The notes beneath the pieces were generated by a model. It did no database searches. It worked only from the letters and a program-made list of their open reading frames with translations, and was not told the origin of the DNA. A stretch of 33,123 nucleotides of DNA from Gammaproteobacteria bacterium (GTDB taxonomy: Bacteria > Pseudomonadota > Gammaproteobacteria > Steroidobacterales > Steroidobacteraceae). The stretch spans positions 1-33,123 of the forward strand of contig JAHFSF010000006.1 of assembly GCA_023265875.1 (NCBI GenBank), read 5' to 3'. Positions 8,128-16,052 of this stretch are shown one piece after another; within the stretch, counting starts at the first letter, position 1, and every line of letters starts with the position of its first letter. A program made the translations under genes and the position numbers.

Positions 8128-9084
8128 ATGCGCTGGATGAATCAGATGAATATCGAGAAGTCTTTATTTGCCGTGGTGCTGCTGTCGTCGGGCCTTGGGT
8201 TCAGCATTGCCGCGTCTTCGTCGCCGGCCGGTGACCAGGGGATGGAATACAGCGCAAACGGCGCCGATACCTGCCTCCTGTGCCACACCGAGGCCTGGGC
8301 GTACCCGATCTATCCGATCTTCAAGACCAAGCATGCGAACCGCGCCGACAAGCGCACGCCTTTTGCAGGATTGCAATGCGAAGCCTGCCATGGCCCGGGC
8401 GGCAAGCACGCCACCACCGGCAGCAAGGACGCCATAAACAGTTTCAAGGAGACCTCTTTCCTTTCGGTCCGGCAGCGCAACGAGGCCTGTCTGGGCTGCC
8501 ATCAGGGCAATGCCCGCGTCGGGTGGGTCGGCAGCACCCATGAGACCAGCAATCTGGCGTGCACCAGTTGCCACCAGCTTCACGTGGAGCACGATCCGGT
8601 GCTTGCCAGGGCCACCCAGCCTGAGGTCTGTTACAAGTGCCACCTGAAGGAACGCGCGGAGTTCAATAAACCGTCCGCGCATCCGGTGCGCTTCGGCCTC
8701 CTCACTTGCAGCGAATGTCACAGCCCGCATGGGTCGATTGCCGTCGCGATGCTGGCCAGGCCCACCCTGAACCAGACCTGCTATACCTGTCATGCGGAAA
8801 AGCGCGGGCCGTTCCTTTGGGAACATGCGCCGGCGGCCGAGGATTGCAGCTTGTGTCACTCGCCGCACGGCTCGGCTCACGCGTCATTGTTGAAGAAGGA
8901 TCCGCCCCTGCTCTGCCAGCAGTGTCATGCGGTGGCCGGTCATCCGTCCGTGGCGTACACCAGCGCCGCGTTGCCGGGAGGCGGTGGGGGCGGAGCGGCA
9001 TTCCTGCTTTCCGGAGGCTGCATCAACTGCCATTCGCAGGTTCACGGGTCAAACCATCCGTCGGGCATCAAGCTGATGCGATAG
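8128..9084 (+). CDS. mtrA: MtrA/DmsE-family periplasmic decahaem c-type cytochrome
   Basis: A 318-aa exported cytochrome with a signal peptide (core SLFAVVLLSSGLGFSIAA) and ten CXXCH motifs: CLLCH, CEACH, CLGCH, CTSCH, CYKCH, CSECH, CYTCH, CSLCH, CQQCH and CINCH. Size and regular haem spacing match MtrA (about 333 aa), the haem wire that sits inside the MtrB barrel and passes electrons across the outer membrane. The SPHGS repeats after several motifs are typical of the family. ATGs at 8128, 8137 and 8146 are all in frame, none with a strong ribosome binding site; 8128 is taken, and the choice does not affect the mature protein. It lies 14 bp after the second decahaem gene and 35 bp before mtrB. 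DmsE, which serves extracellular DMSO respiration, is a close relative, so the acceptor is not fixed by sequence. Confidence 0.92.
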   Translation: MRWMNQMNIEKSLFAVVLLSSGLGFSIAASSSPAGDQGMEYSANGADTCLLCHTEAWAYPIYPIFKTKHANRADKRTPFAGLQCEACHGPGGKHATTGSKDAINSFKETSFLSVRQRNEACLGCHQGNARVGWVGSTHETSNLACTSCHQLHVEHDPVLARATQPEVCYKCHLKERAEFNKPSAHPVRFGLLTCSECHSPHGSIAVAMLARPTLNQTCYTCHAEKRGPFLWEHAPAAEDCSLCHSPHGSAHASLLKKDPPLLCQQCHAVAGHPSVAYTSAALPGGGGGGAAFLLSGGCINCHSQVHGSNHPSGIKLMR

Positions 9085-9119
9085 CGGCTGGCGAAACCAA
9101 CGGACAACAGGACCGAAAG

Positions 9120-10775
9120 ATGAAAACTGCGACCCAGCTGTTCCTGCTCGGCATGCTTTCGGCCCTGTCTGCCGCCGCCGCCGGCCAGCCAACCGTCGAC
9201 ACGTCGAAGTGGGAATGCAAACTTTGCAAATTCGATGATGGACTGAGCGGCACGCTGGAACTGGGTGGCGGAAATGTCTCGGATTCGTCGTCCAAGTCCG
9301 GCGAATACAACGGCTTACACGAGCAAGGCGGGTTTCTTGTCGCCGACGGCACGGCGCGCTATCGCGGCACCGATGCAGGCTACTGGACCGTCAGCGCATC
9401 GAATCTCGGGCTGGATACGCGCTCGCTGGCTGCCGAGGGCGGGCAACAGGGCATCTACAAGCTGTTTCTCAATTACGACGAGTCGCCGCATTTCGTCTCC
9501 GACAGCGCGCAAACGCCGTTCATCGGCAAGGGCAGTCCGTCATTGACACTGCCGGCCGGCTTTCCCGCGGGCACGACAGGTCTCATGCCTCTGGCGAGCA
9601 CGCTGCAGCCGGTCGACCTTGAAACGAAGAGGCAAAAGCTGGGAGCGGGTGCGTCCTGGACGCCGGTGCGCGACTGGATGTACGCGGTCAAATTCAGTCA
9701 CCAGACCCGCGACGGCACCAAAGGCACCGCCGGTACGTTCTTCGTCAATGCCTCCCAGCTGGTTGCGCCGATGGAGGATGTGACCGATCAATTGGACGTT
9801 TCGGCCTCGTACACGGGCGCCAGGTTGCACGCGAAGCTCGCGTATTACGGCTCGATGTTCCGTAACAACGATGCCGCTCTGAGCTGGCAAAACCCATTTG
9901 CGGTCCCGGCATTCCCCGCTGCCGTTGCCGGCCAACTCGCGCTGCCTCCGGATAACGAATCTCACCAGATTTCTGCTGCCGCAGGCTATCAGCTGAGCGA
10001 CCGGACGCGGGCCACGGCCGACGTCGCTTATAGCCGCATGACGCAGGATGACGCTTTCCTCGCGCCGACCCTGAATCCGACTCTTGCCGCCCCGGCCCTG
10101 CCGCGAGTTTCGCTGAATGGCCGCGTAAATATTTTCAGCGGGAACCTTGAACTCAACTCGGCGGTCACGGACCGGGTCCGGCTGAAAGCAGCGTACTCAC
10201 ACAACGATCGCGATAATCAAACGCCGCAGGCGGAATACGCCTGGGTGACGACCGACATGTTCCTCGCGACGCCGAGGACAAACCTTCCGTACAGCTTCAC
10301 CCAGGACCGGGTGAAACTGAGGGCCGACTACCAGGCGCCGGCTCACATCAAGGCTTCCCTCGGCCTCGATCATGACTCCAACAAACAGACGTTTCAGGAG
10401 GTCGATACCACCCGCGAGGATACGATCTGGGGAAAGGTGAACGCCCATGCCCTGCACAGAATCGACGTGACGCTGAAGCTCGCCCACGGCGAGCGCGAGA
10501 ACACGGGCTACCAGGCGGTCGACTCGATCACCCCGCCGGAGAATCCTCTGCTGAGAAAATACAACATGGCCGATCGCACGCGGGACAGCGCAGAACTGCG
10601 AGCCGACATTGCGGCGACGGCAAAAATAGACATCGGGCTCCAGGTCGATGCTTCCGAAGACGAGTATTCTGATTCGGCAATCGGCCTGACGAGTGGCAGG
10701 GACCTCAATCTGAATGGCGATGTCGCGATGATGCTGACGGAGCAGACCAGCCTGCACTTCTTCGCGAACCACTAG
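9120..10775 (+). CDS. mtrB: MtrB/PioB-family outer-membrane beta-barrel, part upstream of an in-frame amber codon
   Basis: The protein starts MKTATQLFLLGMLSALSAAA, a signal peptide, then has the N-terminal CXXC (CKLC, in KWECKLCKFDDGLSG) that marks MtrB-type barrels. The remainder is alternating amphipathic strands as expected for the barrel enclosing MtrA. Translation stops at TAG 10773-10775 after 551 residues, but the same frame continues at once with ATG and 141 more residues resembling the C-terminal strands of the family, ending in F at 11201. The two parts total 692 residues plus the stop position, close to the about 697 aa of Shewanella MtrB. As sequenced the barrel would be incomplete. 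A nonsense mutation, a sequencing error or readthrough are the options. The start at 9120 has AGGA 8 nt upstream. Confidence 0.88.
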   Translation: MKTATQLFLLGMLSALSAAAAGQPTVDTSKWECKLCKFDDGLSGTLELGGGNVSDSSSKSGEYNGLHEQGGFLVADGTARYRGTDAGYWTVSASNLGLDTRSLAAEGGQQGIYKLFLNYDESPHFVSDSAQTPFIGKGSPSLTLPAGFPAGTTGLMPLASTLQPVDLETKRQKLGAGASWTPVRDWMYAVKFSHQTRDGTKGTAGTFFVNASQLVAPMEDVTDQLDVSASYTGARLHAKLAYYGSMFRNNDAALSWQNPFAVPAFPAAVAGQLALPPDNESHQISAAAGYQLSDRTRATADVAYSRMTQDDAFLAPTLNPTLAAPALPRVSLNGRVNIFSGNLELNSAVTDRVRLKAAYSHNDRDNQTPQAEYAWVTTDMFLATPRTNLPYSFTQDRVKLRADYQAPAHIKASLGLDHDSNKQTFQEVDTTREDTIWGKVNAHALHRIDVTLKLAHGERENTGYQAVDSITPPENPLLRKYNMADRTRDSAELRADIAATAKIDIGLQVDASEDEYSDSAIGLTSGRDLNLNGDVAMMLTEQTSLHFFANH

Positions 10776-11201
10776 ATGATCAAGTCAAGGCAGACTGGGA
10801 GCCAGACATTCTCGACGCCGGACTGGCGGGGCGATAACAAGGACACGATCGATTTCGCGGGAATCGGCATCAGGAAAGCGGCGATCAAGGACAAACTCGA
10901 TGTCGGCGCGGATTACACGTTTACCCGGTCACGGAGCGAAGTCGGCGTCAAGAGGGGAGTCATTGAACCCGGCTTCCCCGATCTTTCCACCACGCGCCAT
11001 AGCCTGAAACTCTATGCCACCTATCGCATCAAGGATGACTGGTCGCTGCGCGCAGGGTACTGGTACGAACACTATGACAGCGAGAACTGGATGCTCGATG
11101 GCGTCACTGCCGGCACGATCCCGAATGTCCTGACCTTTGGCCAGCAACCGCCCCAGGATCGCGTGCACGTGGTCGCCGTGTCTGCGAGATATAAGTTCTA
11201 G
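10776..11201 (+). CDS. mtrB: MtrB/PioB-family barrel, C-terminal part after the amber codon
   Basis: This 141-residue frame is in the same register as the upstream mtrB fragment and begins directly after its TAG. KSRQTGSQTFSTPDW resembles the conserved 'Q.GSQ.F..P.W' strand region of MtrB proteins, DWSLRAGYWYEHY and VVAVSARYKF are typical terminal barrel strands, and the protein ends in Phe as barrel proteins inserted by the BAM machinery do. There is no signal peptide and no ribosome binding site, so as an independent gene it would not be exported or efficiently translated. It is best read as the tail of one mtrB gene. Confidence 0.85.
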   Translation: MIKSRQTGSQTFSTPDWRGDNKDTIDFAGIGIRKAAIKDKLDVGADYTFTRSRSEVGVKRGVIEPGFPDLSTTRHSLKLYATYRIKDDWSLRAGYWYEHYDSENWMLDGVTAGTIPNVLTFGQQPPQDRVHVVAVSARYKF

Positions 11202-11462
11202 GCCGCGCCACCTCTCTGCCGGCGGCCCGGATACGGCCACGCACGGCAACGACCAACTGCCTCGATGCATGAGAAAAATATGCCGGCACGAATTGCCGGA
11301 TGTGACTGAACCCAAACGAAAATGCCTGTCCGCTGCGTTTCCAGCGCATAAGAAAAACGTACATCAGGCTTCGCTCGGGGCGTTCAAGCCGCCACTCAAT
11401 ACCCCAGGCAGAATCCCATAGGTCGTTGATTTGACTGATCTCCAGCCCTTCCTGGCGCGATC
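11202..11462. other. Gene-free stretch between mtrB and the sigma-54 promoter
   Basis: I find no convincing gene here. A 6-bp stem GGCCGC/GCGGCC (11201-11206 with 11222-11227) follows the mtrB stop, and CCGGCA/TGCCGG (11283-11288 with 11294-11299) forms a second hairpin; neither has a T-run. Because a sigma-54 promoter lies just downstream, this is where the enhancer sites of an NtrC-type activator would be expected, but I see no unambiguous long dyad. GGCTT/AAGCC, 14 bp apart near 11369-11392, is only a weak candidate. Confidence 0.5.
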
Positions 11463-11478
11463 TGGCATGGAACTTGCT
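11463..11478 (+). promoter_or_regulatory. Sigma-54 (RpoN) -24/-12 promoter of the receiver gene pair
   Basis: TGGCATG-GAAC-TTGCT matches the consensus TGGCACG-N4-TTGCW with one mismatch; the invariant GG (11464-11465) and GC (11476-11477) are exactly 10 bp apart. The predicted start near 11489 gives a 34-nt leader with the strong GAGGAGG site ahead of the GTG at 11523. Sigma-54 promoters require an NtrC-type ATPase, and one is encoded at 14625-16052 in the same island. Confidence 0.75.
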
Positions 11479-11522
11479 TCATTAGAGGCAGGAGGACAGA
11501 AAGAGCAGCGCGAGGAGGTTAC

Positions 11523-11927
11523 GTGGACGCAAGAACAAAGATCCTGGTCGTTGACGATGACGAAGTCGTCCGCCTCAGCCACCTGCGGTCTCTCGCGGGC
11601 GCCCGTTACAACGTCGAGGCGGTCTGGAACGGAACGGAGGCCCTGCAGGCGATGGAGCAGGAGCCATTCGATGTGATCCTGCTCGACCTGCGCATGCCGG
11701 GTATGGACGGCATCGCGGTGCTCAAGGCTATCAAGGACAGATGGCCGGAGAGCGAGGTGGTCGTCATCACGGGCTACCCGAGTCTCGAGACCGTCAGGGA
11801 GGCGCTGCGGCTCGGCGCCCACGACTACCTGGCCAAGCCGGTCGGGCCGGATGAACTCATCAAGGCCGCGAACAGCGCCCTGACGCGCAAGAAGTGGGCG
11901 CTGCACCGGGTGCGGACGGAACATTGA
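11523..11927 (+). CDS. Single-domain response regulator (receiver only)
   Basis: A 134-aa CheY-like receiver with no output domain. The acidic pocket DDD is at residues 11-13, the phospho-acceptor is Asp55 (ILLDLRMPGMDG), the switch Thr is in VITGY (83) and the conserved Lys is in YLAKPVG (105). The GTG start is supported by GAGGAGG 6 nt upstream and by the receiver fold beginning at once. A sigma-54 promoter precedes it and a second receiver protein follows after 15 bp. With no DNA-binding or enzymatic domain it would act by protein contact or as a phosphate relay or sink, possibly for the kinase at 16049-17674; that pairing is inference. Confidence 0.9.
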   Translation: MDARTKILVVDDDEVVRLSHLRSLAGARYNVEAVWNGTEALQAMEQEPFDVILLDLRMPGMDGIAVLKAIKDRWPESEVVVITGYPSLETVREALRLGAHDYLAKPVGPDELIKAANSALTRKKWALHRVRTEH

Positions 11928-11942
11928 GGAAAGGAGAATGCC

Positions 11943-12674
11943 ATGAAGACTCTGAGAAAAGTGCTGGTCGTTGACGATGATCCGGTAATCGGCAAGAGCT
12001 TCGACCGGGTCCTCGCGGGAAAGGGTTACGCCGTGATCACGGCCCGTGATGGGGAAGAGGCGCTGCGCAAGCTCCGCGACGAAAAATACGATGTCGTCTT
12101 CACCGACATCAAGATGCCGGGAATGAGCGGCATCGAGGTAGCCGAGCGGATCAAGGCCACCCAGCCGTGGCTCCCGGTCGTGATCGTCACAGGCTATGGC
12201 ACCGACGCCAATGAAGCCAAGGCGCAGGCAGCGGGCGTCTCCGGCTTCCTGCGCAAGCCGTTGTCGCCAGAAATGATCGAGGGAAGCGCGCAGAAGGCCC
12301 TGCTCGAGAGAGACGTCACGGCTCCACCGGAGGTGGCCAAAGAGATTGCGCAGCCGCATCCGGCAGTCGTCAGGACGGAATTGCGCAGCGCCTGGAAGAG
12401 CATCGCGCTCTTCATCGCAGCGCCATTCATCGGGCTGATCTACGTCCTCGCCGGTCCCTTCATCGGGCTCGGCATGCTGGCGTGGATGGGCATGAAAGCG
12501 CTGGCGAAGCACCGCGCAACGAGGCGGATCGCCGTGTTCGTGAAGGACGTCGCCCTGTTCCTGGCGGCGCCTTTCGTGGGCCTGGCGTATATTGTCCTGT
12601 TCCCGTTCATCGGACTCGGCATGCTGGCCTGGACGGGCGCGCGGACATTGCTGAACCGGCCTGATCGGCAGTGA
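11943..12674 (+). CDS. Receiver domain fused to a duplicated hydrophobic hairpin (membrane-attached response regulator)
   Basis: A 243-aa protein. Residues 1-122 are a canonical receiver (DDD 11-13, Asp55 in VVFTDIKMPG, Thr83 in IVTGYG, Lys105 in FLRKPLS). After a charged linker come two copies of a hydrophobic unit, residues about 152-187 and 201-236. Both contain AAPF(I/V)GL and PFIGLGMLAW and are separated by the basic stretch KHRATRR. Each unit looks like a re-entrant or hairpin membrane segment centred on Pro and Gly. No DNA-binding or catalytic output is present. The start has AGGAAAGGAG about 6 nt upstream, and the gene lies 15 bp after the first receiver gene. The design suggests phosphorylation-dependent action at the inner membrane, perhaps on the electron-input cytochromes encoded next; that is inference. 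Confidence 0.85.
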   Translation: MKTLRKVLVVDDDPVIGKSFDRVLAGKGYAVITARDGEEALRKLRDEKYDVVFTDIKMPGMSGIEVAERIKATQPWLPVVIVTGYGTDANEAKAQAAGVSGFLRKPLSPEMIEGSAQKALLERDVTAPPEVAKEIAQPHPAVVRTELRSAWKSIALFIAAPFIGLIYVLAGPFIGLGMLAWMGMKALAKHRATRRIAVFVKDVALFLAAPFVGLAYIVLFPFIGLGMLAWTGARTLLNRPDRQ

Positions 12675-12697
12675 GAGTGCGACCCGACCGGCGGTGC

Positions 12698-12739
12698 TTG
12701 ATGCAAGTCAAGCCCCGCCTGGGCAGTGGGGCCTATCAT
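12698..12739 (+). promoter_or_regulatory. FNR/Anr-type box and -10 element ahead of the heptahaem cytochrome
   Basis: TTGAT-GCAA-GTCAA (12698-12711) matches TTGAT-N4-ATCAA at 9 of 10 positions. TATCAT (12734-12739) is a 5/6 match to the -10 consensus and begins 29.5 bp from the box centre. This predicts a start near 12746 with the box at -41.5, just ahead of the AGGAGGGAG ribosome binding site at 12748. It allows the cytochrome pair to be expressed independently of the upstream receiver genes. Confidence 0.72.
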
Positions 12740-12760
12740 CTGCCGCAGGAGGGAGCAGCG

Positions 12761-13942
12761 ATGGGGCGCTCGCGGAACCAAGGCGCAGCGACGCGAACGA
12801 GATTGCTGCAGGGCCCGCTCTTCCGCCTGATTGCCGCGCTTCCGTTTCTTTTCGCCACATCCTTTGCCGCGGATGCCGCGGAAAGCACTCTCTCGGCCGC
12901 CGACAACGCATGTCTCGGCTGTCACTCGATCGAAGGCCTGGCCAAACAACTGCCGGACGGCGAAGCGATGTCTCTGCAGGTTCCGGGAGACGCCTTTGCG
13001 AAATCGGTCCACCGGCTGATCGGATGCACCGGCTGCCACGCGGGCATCGATCTCGCGAAGCACGCTGCGGCAACGAGCGACATCAGGAGCCTGCGCCAGT
13101 ATTCCATCGAGCGGGCGGAAACCTGCCGCCTATGTCATCAAGCTGCAGCCGAGCAGCACGAGGCCAGCGTCCATGCCGCGCGCGCCCGTGCGGGCAATAC
13201 GCTCGCCCCGGTTTGCACGGGTTGCCATGGTTCCCACTCGGTCAGCCCCAGGACGGCGTATGAGACCTGTGCGCGCTGCCACGCGGCCGATCTTGGCGCC
13301 CACAGCCAATGGCTGCCGAATGCGAAACTTCATCATGCGGTCGTGGCATGTGCCGCCTGCCATGCGCCAGCGGCGCTGCGGATGCTGGACCTGAGACTTT
13401 ACGACGGCGCAACGAACAAATGGGTCGTGGAGAAAGAAGACTCGCCCCGGTTTGAGCAAATGGCGAGTGCGGCCGACGCGGATCGAAACGGCCTGGATGC
13501 CGCGGAATTGCGCAACCTCCTCAGGGAAATCAACCACGACGCGGCGGTAACGCCCAGGACCCTGCGCGGACGCGTCGAGCTGCGCGTCGGTGTCGAGGCG
13601 CATCTGCTCGCCGACAAGGCCCACGCAATCAGGGCCTGCGACAGCTGCCACCGTTACGGCGCCGAACCATTCCAGAATGTCACGGTTTCCATCACCAGAT
13701 CCGACGGCAGGCCGTTGCGTTATCCGGCCCAGAGGGAAATCCTGGGCTCCACGCTGGCGATCGAATCGCTGCCGGAGTTTTATGCCATCGGCGGCACGCG
13801 CAGCGTATTCCTCGACTCCCTCTTCATCCTCGCCCTGGTCGCCGGAATCGGTATCCCGATCGGGCACCTGACGGTGAAATGGCTGTTCAGGAAGCAGCGT
13901 GCGCGCCGTGATCGCCAGGGCCGCGCGGACGGCGCCGGATAA
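12761..13942 (+). CDS. Heptahaem c-type cytochrome with C-terminal membrane anchor
   Basis: A 393-aa exported cytochrome. The start at 12761 has a strong AGGAGGGAG site and precedes a signal peptide (LFRLIAALPFLFATSFAADA). Seven CXXCH motifs follow: CLGCH, CTGCH, CRLCH, CTGCH, CARCH, CAACH and CDSCH. Between the sixth and seventh lies an EF-hand-like stretch, DADRNGLDAAEL, one residue short of a perfect loop. Near the C-terminus one membrane helix (SLFILALVAGIGIPIGHLTV) is followed by a basic tail, so the haem domain should face the periplasm while anchored in the inner membrane. A cytochrome b gene follows after 14 bp. The pair probably oxidises quinol and feeds periplasmic MtrA, a role filled by CymA in Shewanella, which is not in the window. 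I do not recognise a named family. Confidence 0.85.
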   Translation: MGRSRNQGAATRTRLLQGPLFRLIAALPFLFATSFAADAAESTLSAADNACLGCHSIEGLAKQLPDGEAMSLQVPGDAFAKSVHRLIGCTGCHAGIDLAKHAAATSDIRSLRQYSIERAETCRLCHQAAAEQHEASVHAARARAGNTLAPVCTGCHGSHSVSPRTAYETCARCHAADLGAHSQWLPNAKLHHAVVACAACHAPAALRMLDLRLYDGATNKWVVEKEDSPRFEQMASAADADRNGLDAAELRNLLREINHDAAVTPRTLRGRVELRVGVEAHLLADKAHAIRACDSCHRYGAEPFQNVTVSITRSDGRPLRYPAQREILGSTLAIESLPEFYAIGGTRSVFLDSLFILALVAGIGIPIGHLTVKWLFRKQRARRDRQGRADGAG

Positions 13943-13956
13943 GGGGGAAATGCGCC

Positions 13957-14619
13957 ATGCCGAGGATCTACATCCACCCGCTGCCGGTACGGATCTGGCA
14001 CTGGATCAATGCCCTCGGCTTCGTGGCATTGATACTGACCGGCATCCAGATCCGTTATGCGGACCGGCTCGGACTGGTGTCCTTCAGGAACGCGGTCCAC
14101 CTGCACAACTGGATCGGTTTCGTTCTTGTCGCGAACTTCTTCATCTGGTTCCTGTTCTATGTCTTTTCGGACAAGATCAGGGTCTATCACCCGGAACTGA
14201 GCCCGATGAAGCATTTCCGCGGCAGCCTGCGTCAGCTCCAGTATTACGGTTACGGCATTTTCAGGGGCGATCCCAATCCGCACCACGTGAGTGCGTACCA
14301 CAAGTTCAATCCGCTGCAGAGCACGACCTACCAGATCATCATGCTGCTGGTGGTTCCCCTGCAATTCTTCACCGGCCTGATGCTCTGGGACCTGGAGCGT
14401 TTCTCGGCGGCGGTGGAGTTCTTCGGGGGAGTCCGCGTCGTCGACACCGTGCACGTGCTGTGCTTCATTTTCTTCGTGGGGTTCATTTTCATTCATCCAT
14501 ATCTGTCAAGCCTAGCGCGCCCGCCCTCGGCGCACTTCAAGGCCATGCTTACCGGATACGAGGAAGTCGAGGAAGAACCCGGCCAGGGCGACGCTGGCAG
14601 GATCGACACGCCCCCGTAA
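13957..14619 (+). CDS. Membrane di-haem cytochrome b (cytochrome b561 / Ni-Fe hydrogenase cytochrome b-like)
   Basis: A 220-aa integral membrane protein with about four helices: HPLPVRIWHWINALGFVALI, LHNWIGFVLVANFFIWFLFY, TTYQIIMLLVVPLQFFTGLM and VHVLCFIFFVGFIFIHPYL. Histidines in helix 1 (HPLPVRIWHW), helix 2 (VHLHNW) and helix 4 (DTVHVL, FIHPY) are positioned as haem b ligands in the b561-type superfamily that includes thiosulfate reductase and hydrogenase b subunits. The start has GGGGGAAA about 7 nt upstream. It is coupled to the heptahaem cytochrome gene, so together they likely form a quinol:cytochrome c electron-input module. The gene ends 5 bp before the convergent regulator gene. Confidence 0.88.
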   Translation: MPRIYIHPLPVRIWHWINALGFVALILTGIQIRYADRLGLVSFRNAVHLHNWIGFVLVANFFIWFLFYVFSDKIRVYHPELSPMKHFRGSLRQLQYYGYGIFRGDPNPHHVSAYHKFNPLQSTTYQIIMLLVVPLQFFTGLMLWDLERFSAAVEFFGGVRVVDTVHVLCFIFFVGFIFIHPYLSSLARPPSAHFKAMLTGYEEVEEEPGQGDAGRIDTPP

Positions 14620-14624
14620 CTACG

Positions 14625-16052
14625 TCAGGAGGATCCGGAATCGTCGGGGTCCTGTTCCGTTCCGCGGAGCCGGATGCCGTGCTTCTTCATCAGTGCCTGG
14701 AAATTGGCCCGCTGCATGCCCGTCTCATCGGCGCTCCGGGTCACGTTCCAGGAGTTCCTCCTGAGCGCCTCGAGCACGAAGCGCTTCTCGATCTCTTCGA
14801 CCGATTTCTCCCGTGCCAGTTTCTTGGTCCGCTTCAGCTCATCGCTGGTCTTCGGCACTTCGAGATCGAGCCGCAATGACGCGCCCGCGATGTCGCCCAG
14901 GTGGGCCTGGCGGACGACCTTGTCCGTAGCGAGAATCACCGCGCGTTGGATGTTGTTCTCGAGTTCGCGCACATTCCCCGGCCAGCCATGGTTCACGATG
15001 GCGCTCATCGCTCCCTCGGAAAACTCCGTGACCTTCTTCCCCAGCTCCTCGCTGAAGACCCTGAGGAAATGGAAGGCCAGGGCGGGAATGTCGTCCCGGC
15101 GTTCCCTCAGGGGCGGTATCTGGATGGGAAAGACGTTGACGCGATAGAACAGATCCTCACGGAATGTGCCCGCGGCCACCATCGCCGCCAGATCCCTGTT
15201 GGTGGCGCAAATCAGCCTGAAATTGGCGCTCTGGGCCCGGGTATCTCCCACCGCCTTGAATTCCCGTTCCTGGATGACCCGGAGGAGTTTGGCCTGCGTG
15301 GCAAGCGAGATGTTTCCGATTTCGTCCAGGAAGAGCGTTCCATTGTCCGCGATTTCGAACATCCCCTTCTTGCTGGCCACCGCGCCGGTGAACGAGCCCT
15401 TGACATGCCCGAACATCTCGCTCTCCAGGAGACTTTCGCTCAGCGAGTTGCAATCGACCGGGACGAAGGGCTTGTCCTTGCGCAGACTGTTGTAGTGGAT
15501 GGCGCGGGCGACCAGCTCCTTGCCCGTTCCGCTTTCCCCCGTGAGCAGGACCGTACTGTTGGTCGGCGCACATTGCGCGATCAGGCGATAGACGCCCTGC
15601 ATCCGCGGACTGGACCCGATGATATTCTCGAAGCGGTACCTGGAGCCGACCTCGTTCCGGAGCTCGAGGTTCTCCTGCAGCAGCCGTCGTCGTTCCAGCG
15701 CCCGTTGCACGACGAGCTTCAGCTCGTCCGGATCGAAGGGCTTGGGCAGGTAGTCACAAGCCCCGAGCTTCATGGCCTTCACGGCGGTGTCGATCTGGGA
15801 CAGGCCGGTGATCATGATAACGTCCATGTCCGGGTGCGATTCCTTCACCCTCTGCAGCACTTCCAGGCCGTCGATCTTCGGCATCATGATGTCCAGTATC
15901 AGGACGTCATATTGATTTTCGTCAATCTTCTTCAGCGCCTCCAGACCGTCCTGGGCGGACTCCACTTCGTGGTCGCTGTCACCGAGAATGCGAAGGCAAC
16001 TCCTGATGACGATCTCCTCGTCGTCAACTACCAGTATCCTGGCGCTCATCAT
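14625..16052 (-). CDS. NtrC-family sigma-54-dependent response regulator
   Basis: A 475-aa activator. The receiver (residues 1-122) has DDEE at 10-13, Asp54 (LILDIMMPKIDG) and Lys104 (YLPKPFD). The AAA+ domain has Walker A GESGTGKE (172-179), the sigma-54 contact loop as the variant GSFTGA (219-224), Walker B TLFLDEIG (239-246) and the arginine-finger region FREDLFYRVNVFPI. The Fis-type helix-turn-helix is at the C-terminus (RNSWNVTRSADETGMQRANF). Its ATG overlaps the stop of the kinase gene by 4 nt (ATGA), with GGGAG upstream, so the two form a cognate pair. A sigma-54 promoter in the same island at 11463 is an obvious candidate target. It ends 5 bp from the convergent cytochrome b gene. Confidence 0.95.
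   Translation of the reverse strand: MMSARILVVDDEEIVIRSCLRILGDSDHEVESAQDGLEALKKIDENQYDVLILDIMMPKIDGLEVLQRVKESHPDMDVIMITGLSQIDTAVKAMKLGACDYLPKPFDPDELKLVVQRALERRRLLQENLELRNEVGSRYRFENIIGSSPRMQGVYRLIAQCAPTNSTVLLTGESGTGKELVARAIHYNSLRKDKPFVPVDCNSLSESLLESEMFGHVKGSFTGAVASKKGMFEIADNGTLFLDEIGNISLATQAKLLRVIQEREFKAVGDTRAQSANFRLICATNRDLAAMVAAGTFREDLFYRVNVFPIQIPPLRERRDDIPALAFHFLRVFSEELGKKVTEFSEGAMSAIVNHGWPGNVRELENNIQRAVILATDKVVRQAHLGDIAGASLRLDLEVPKTSDELKRTKKLAREKSVEEIEKRFVLEALRRNSWNVTRSADETGMQRANFQALMKKHGIRLRGTEQDPDDSGSS

Noticed and set aside
10773-10775. Genome-wide amber recoding (pyrrolysine or suppressor) as explanation for the mtrB TAG
   Set aside because: Several neighbouring genes end in TAG where readthrough would extend them, so amber is a normal stop here; local readthrough is not excluded.
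11283-11299. CCGGCA/TGCCGG hairpin as the mtrB terminator
   Set aside because: A short stem with no following T-run; it may be chance in GC-rich DNA.
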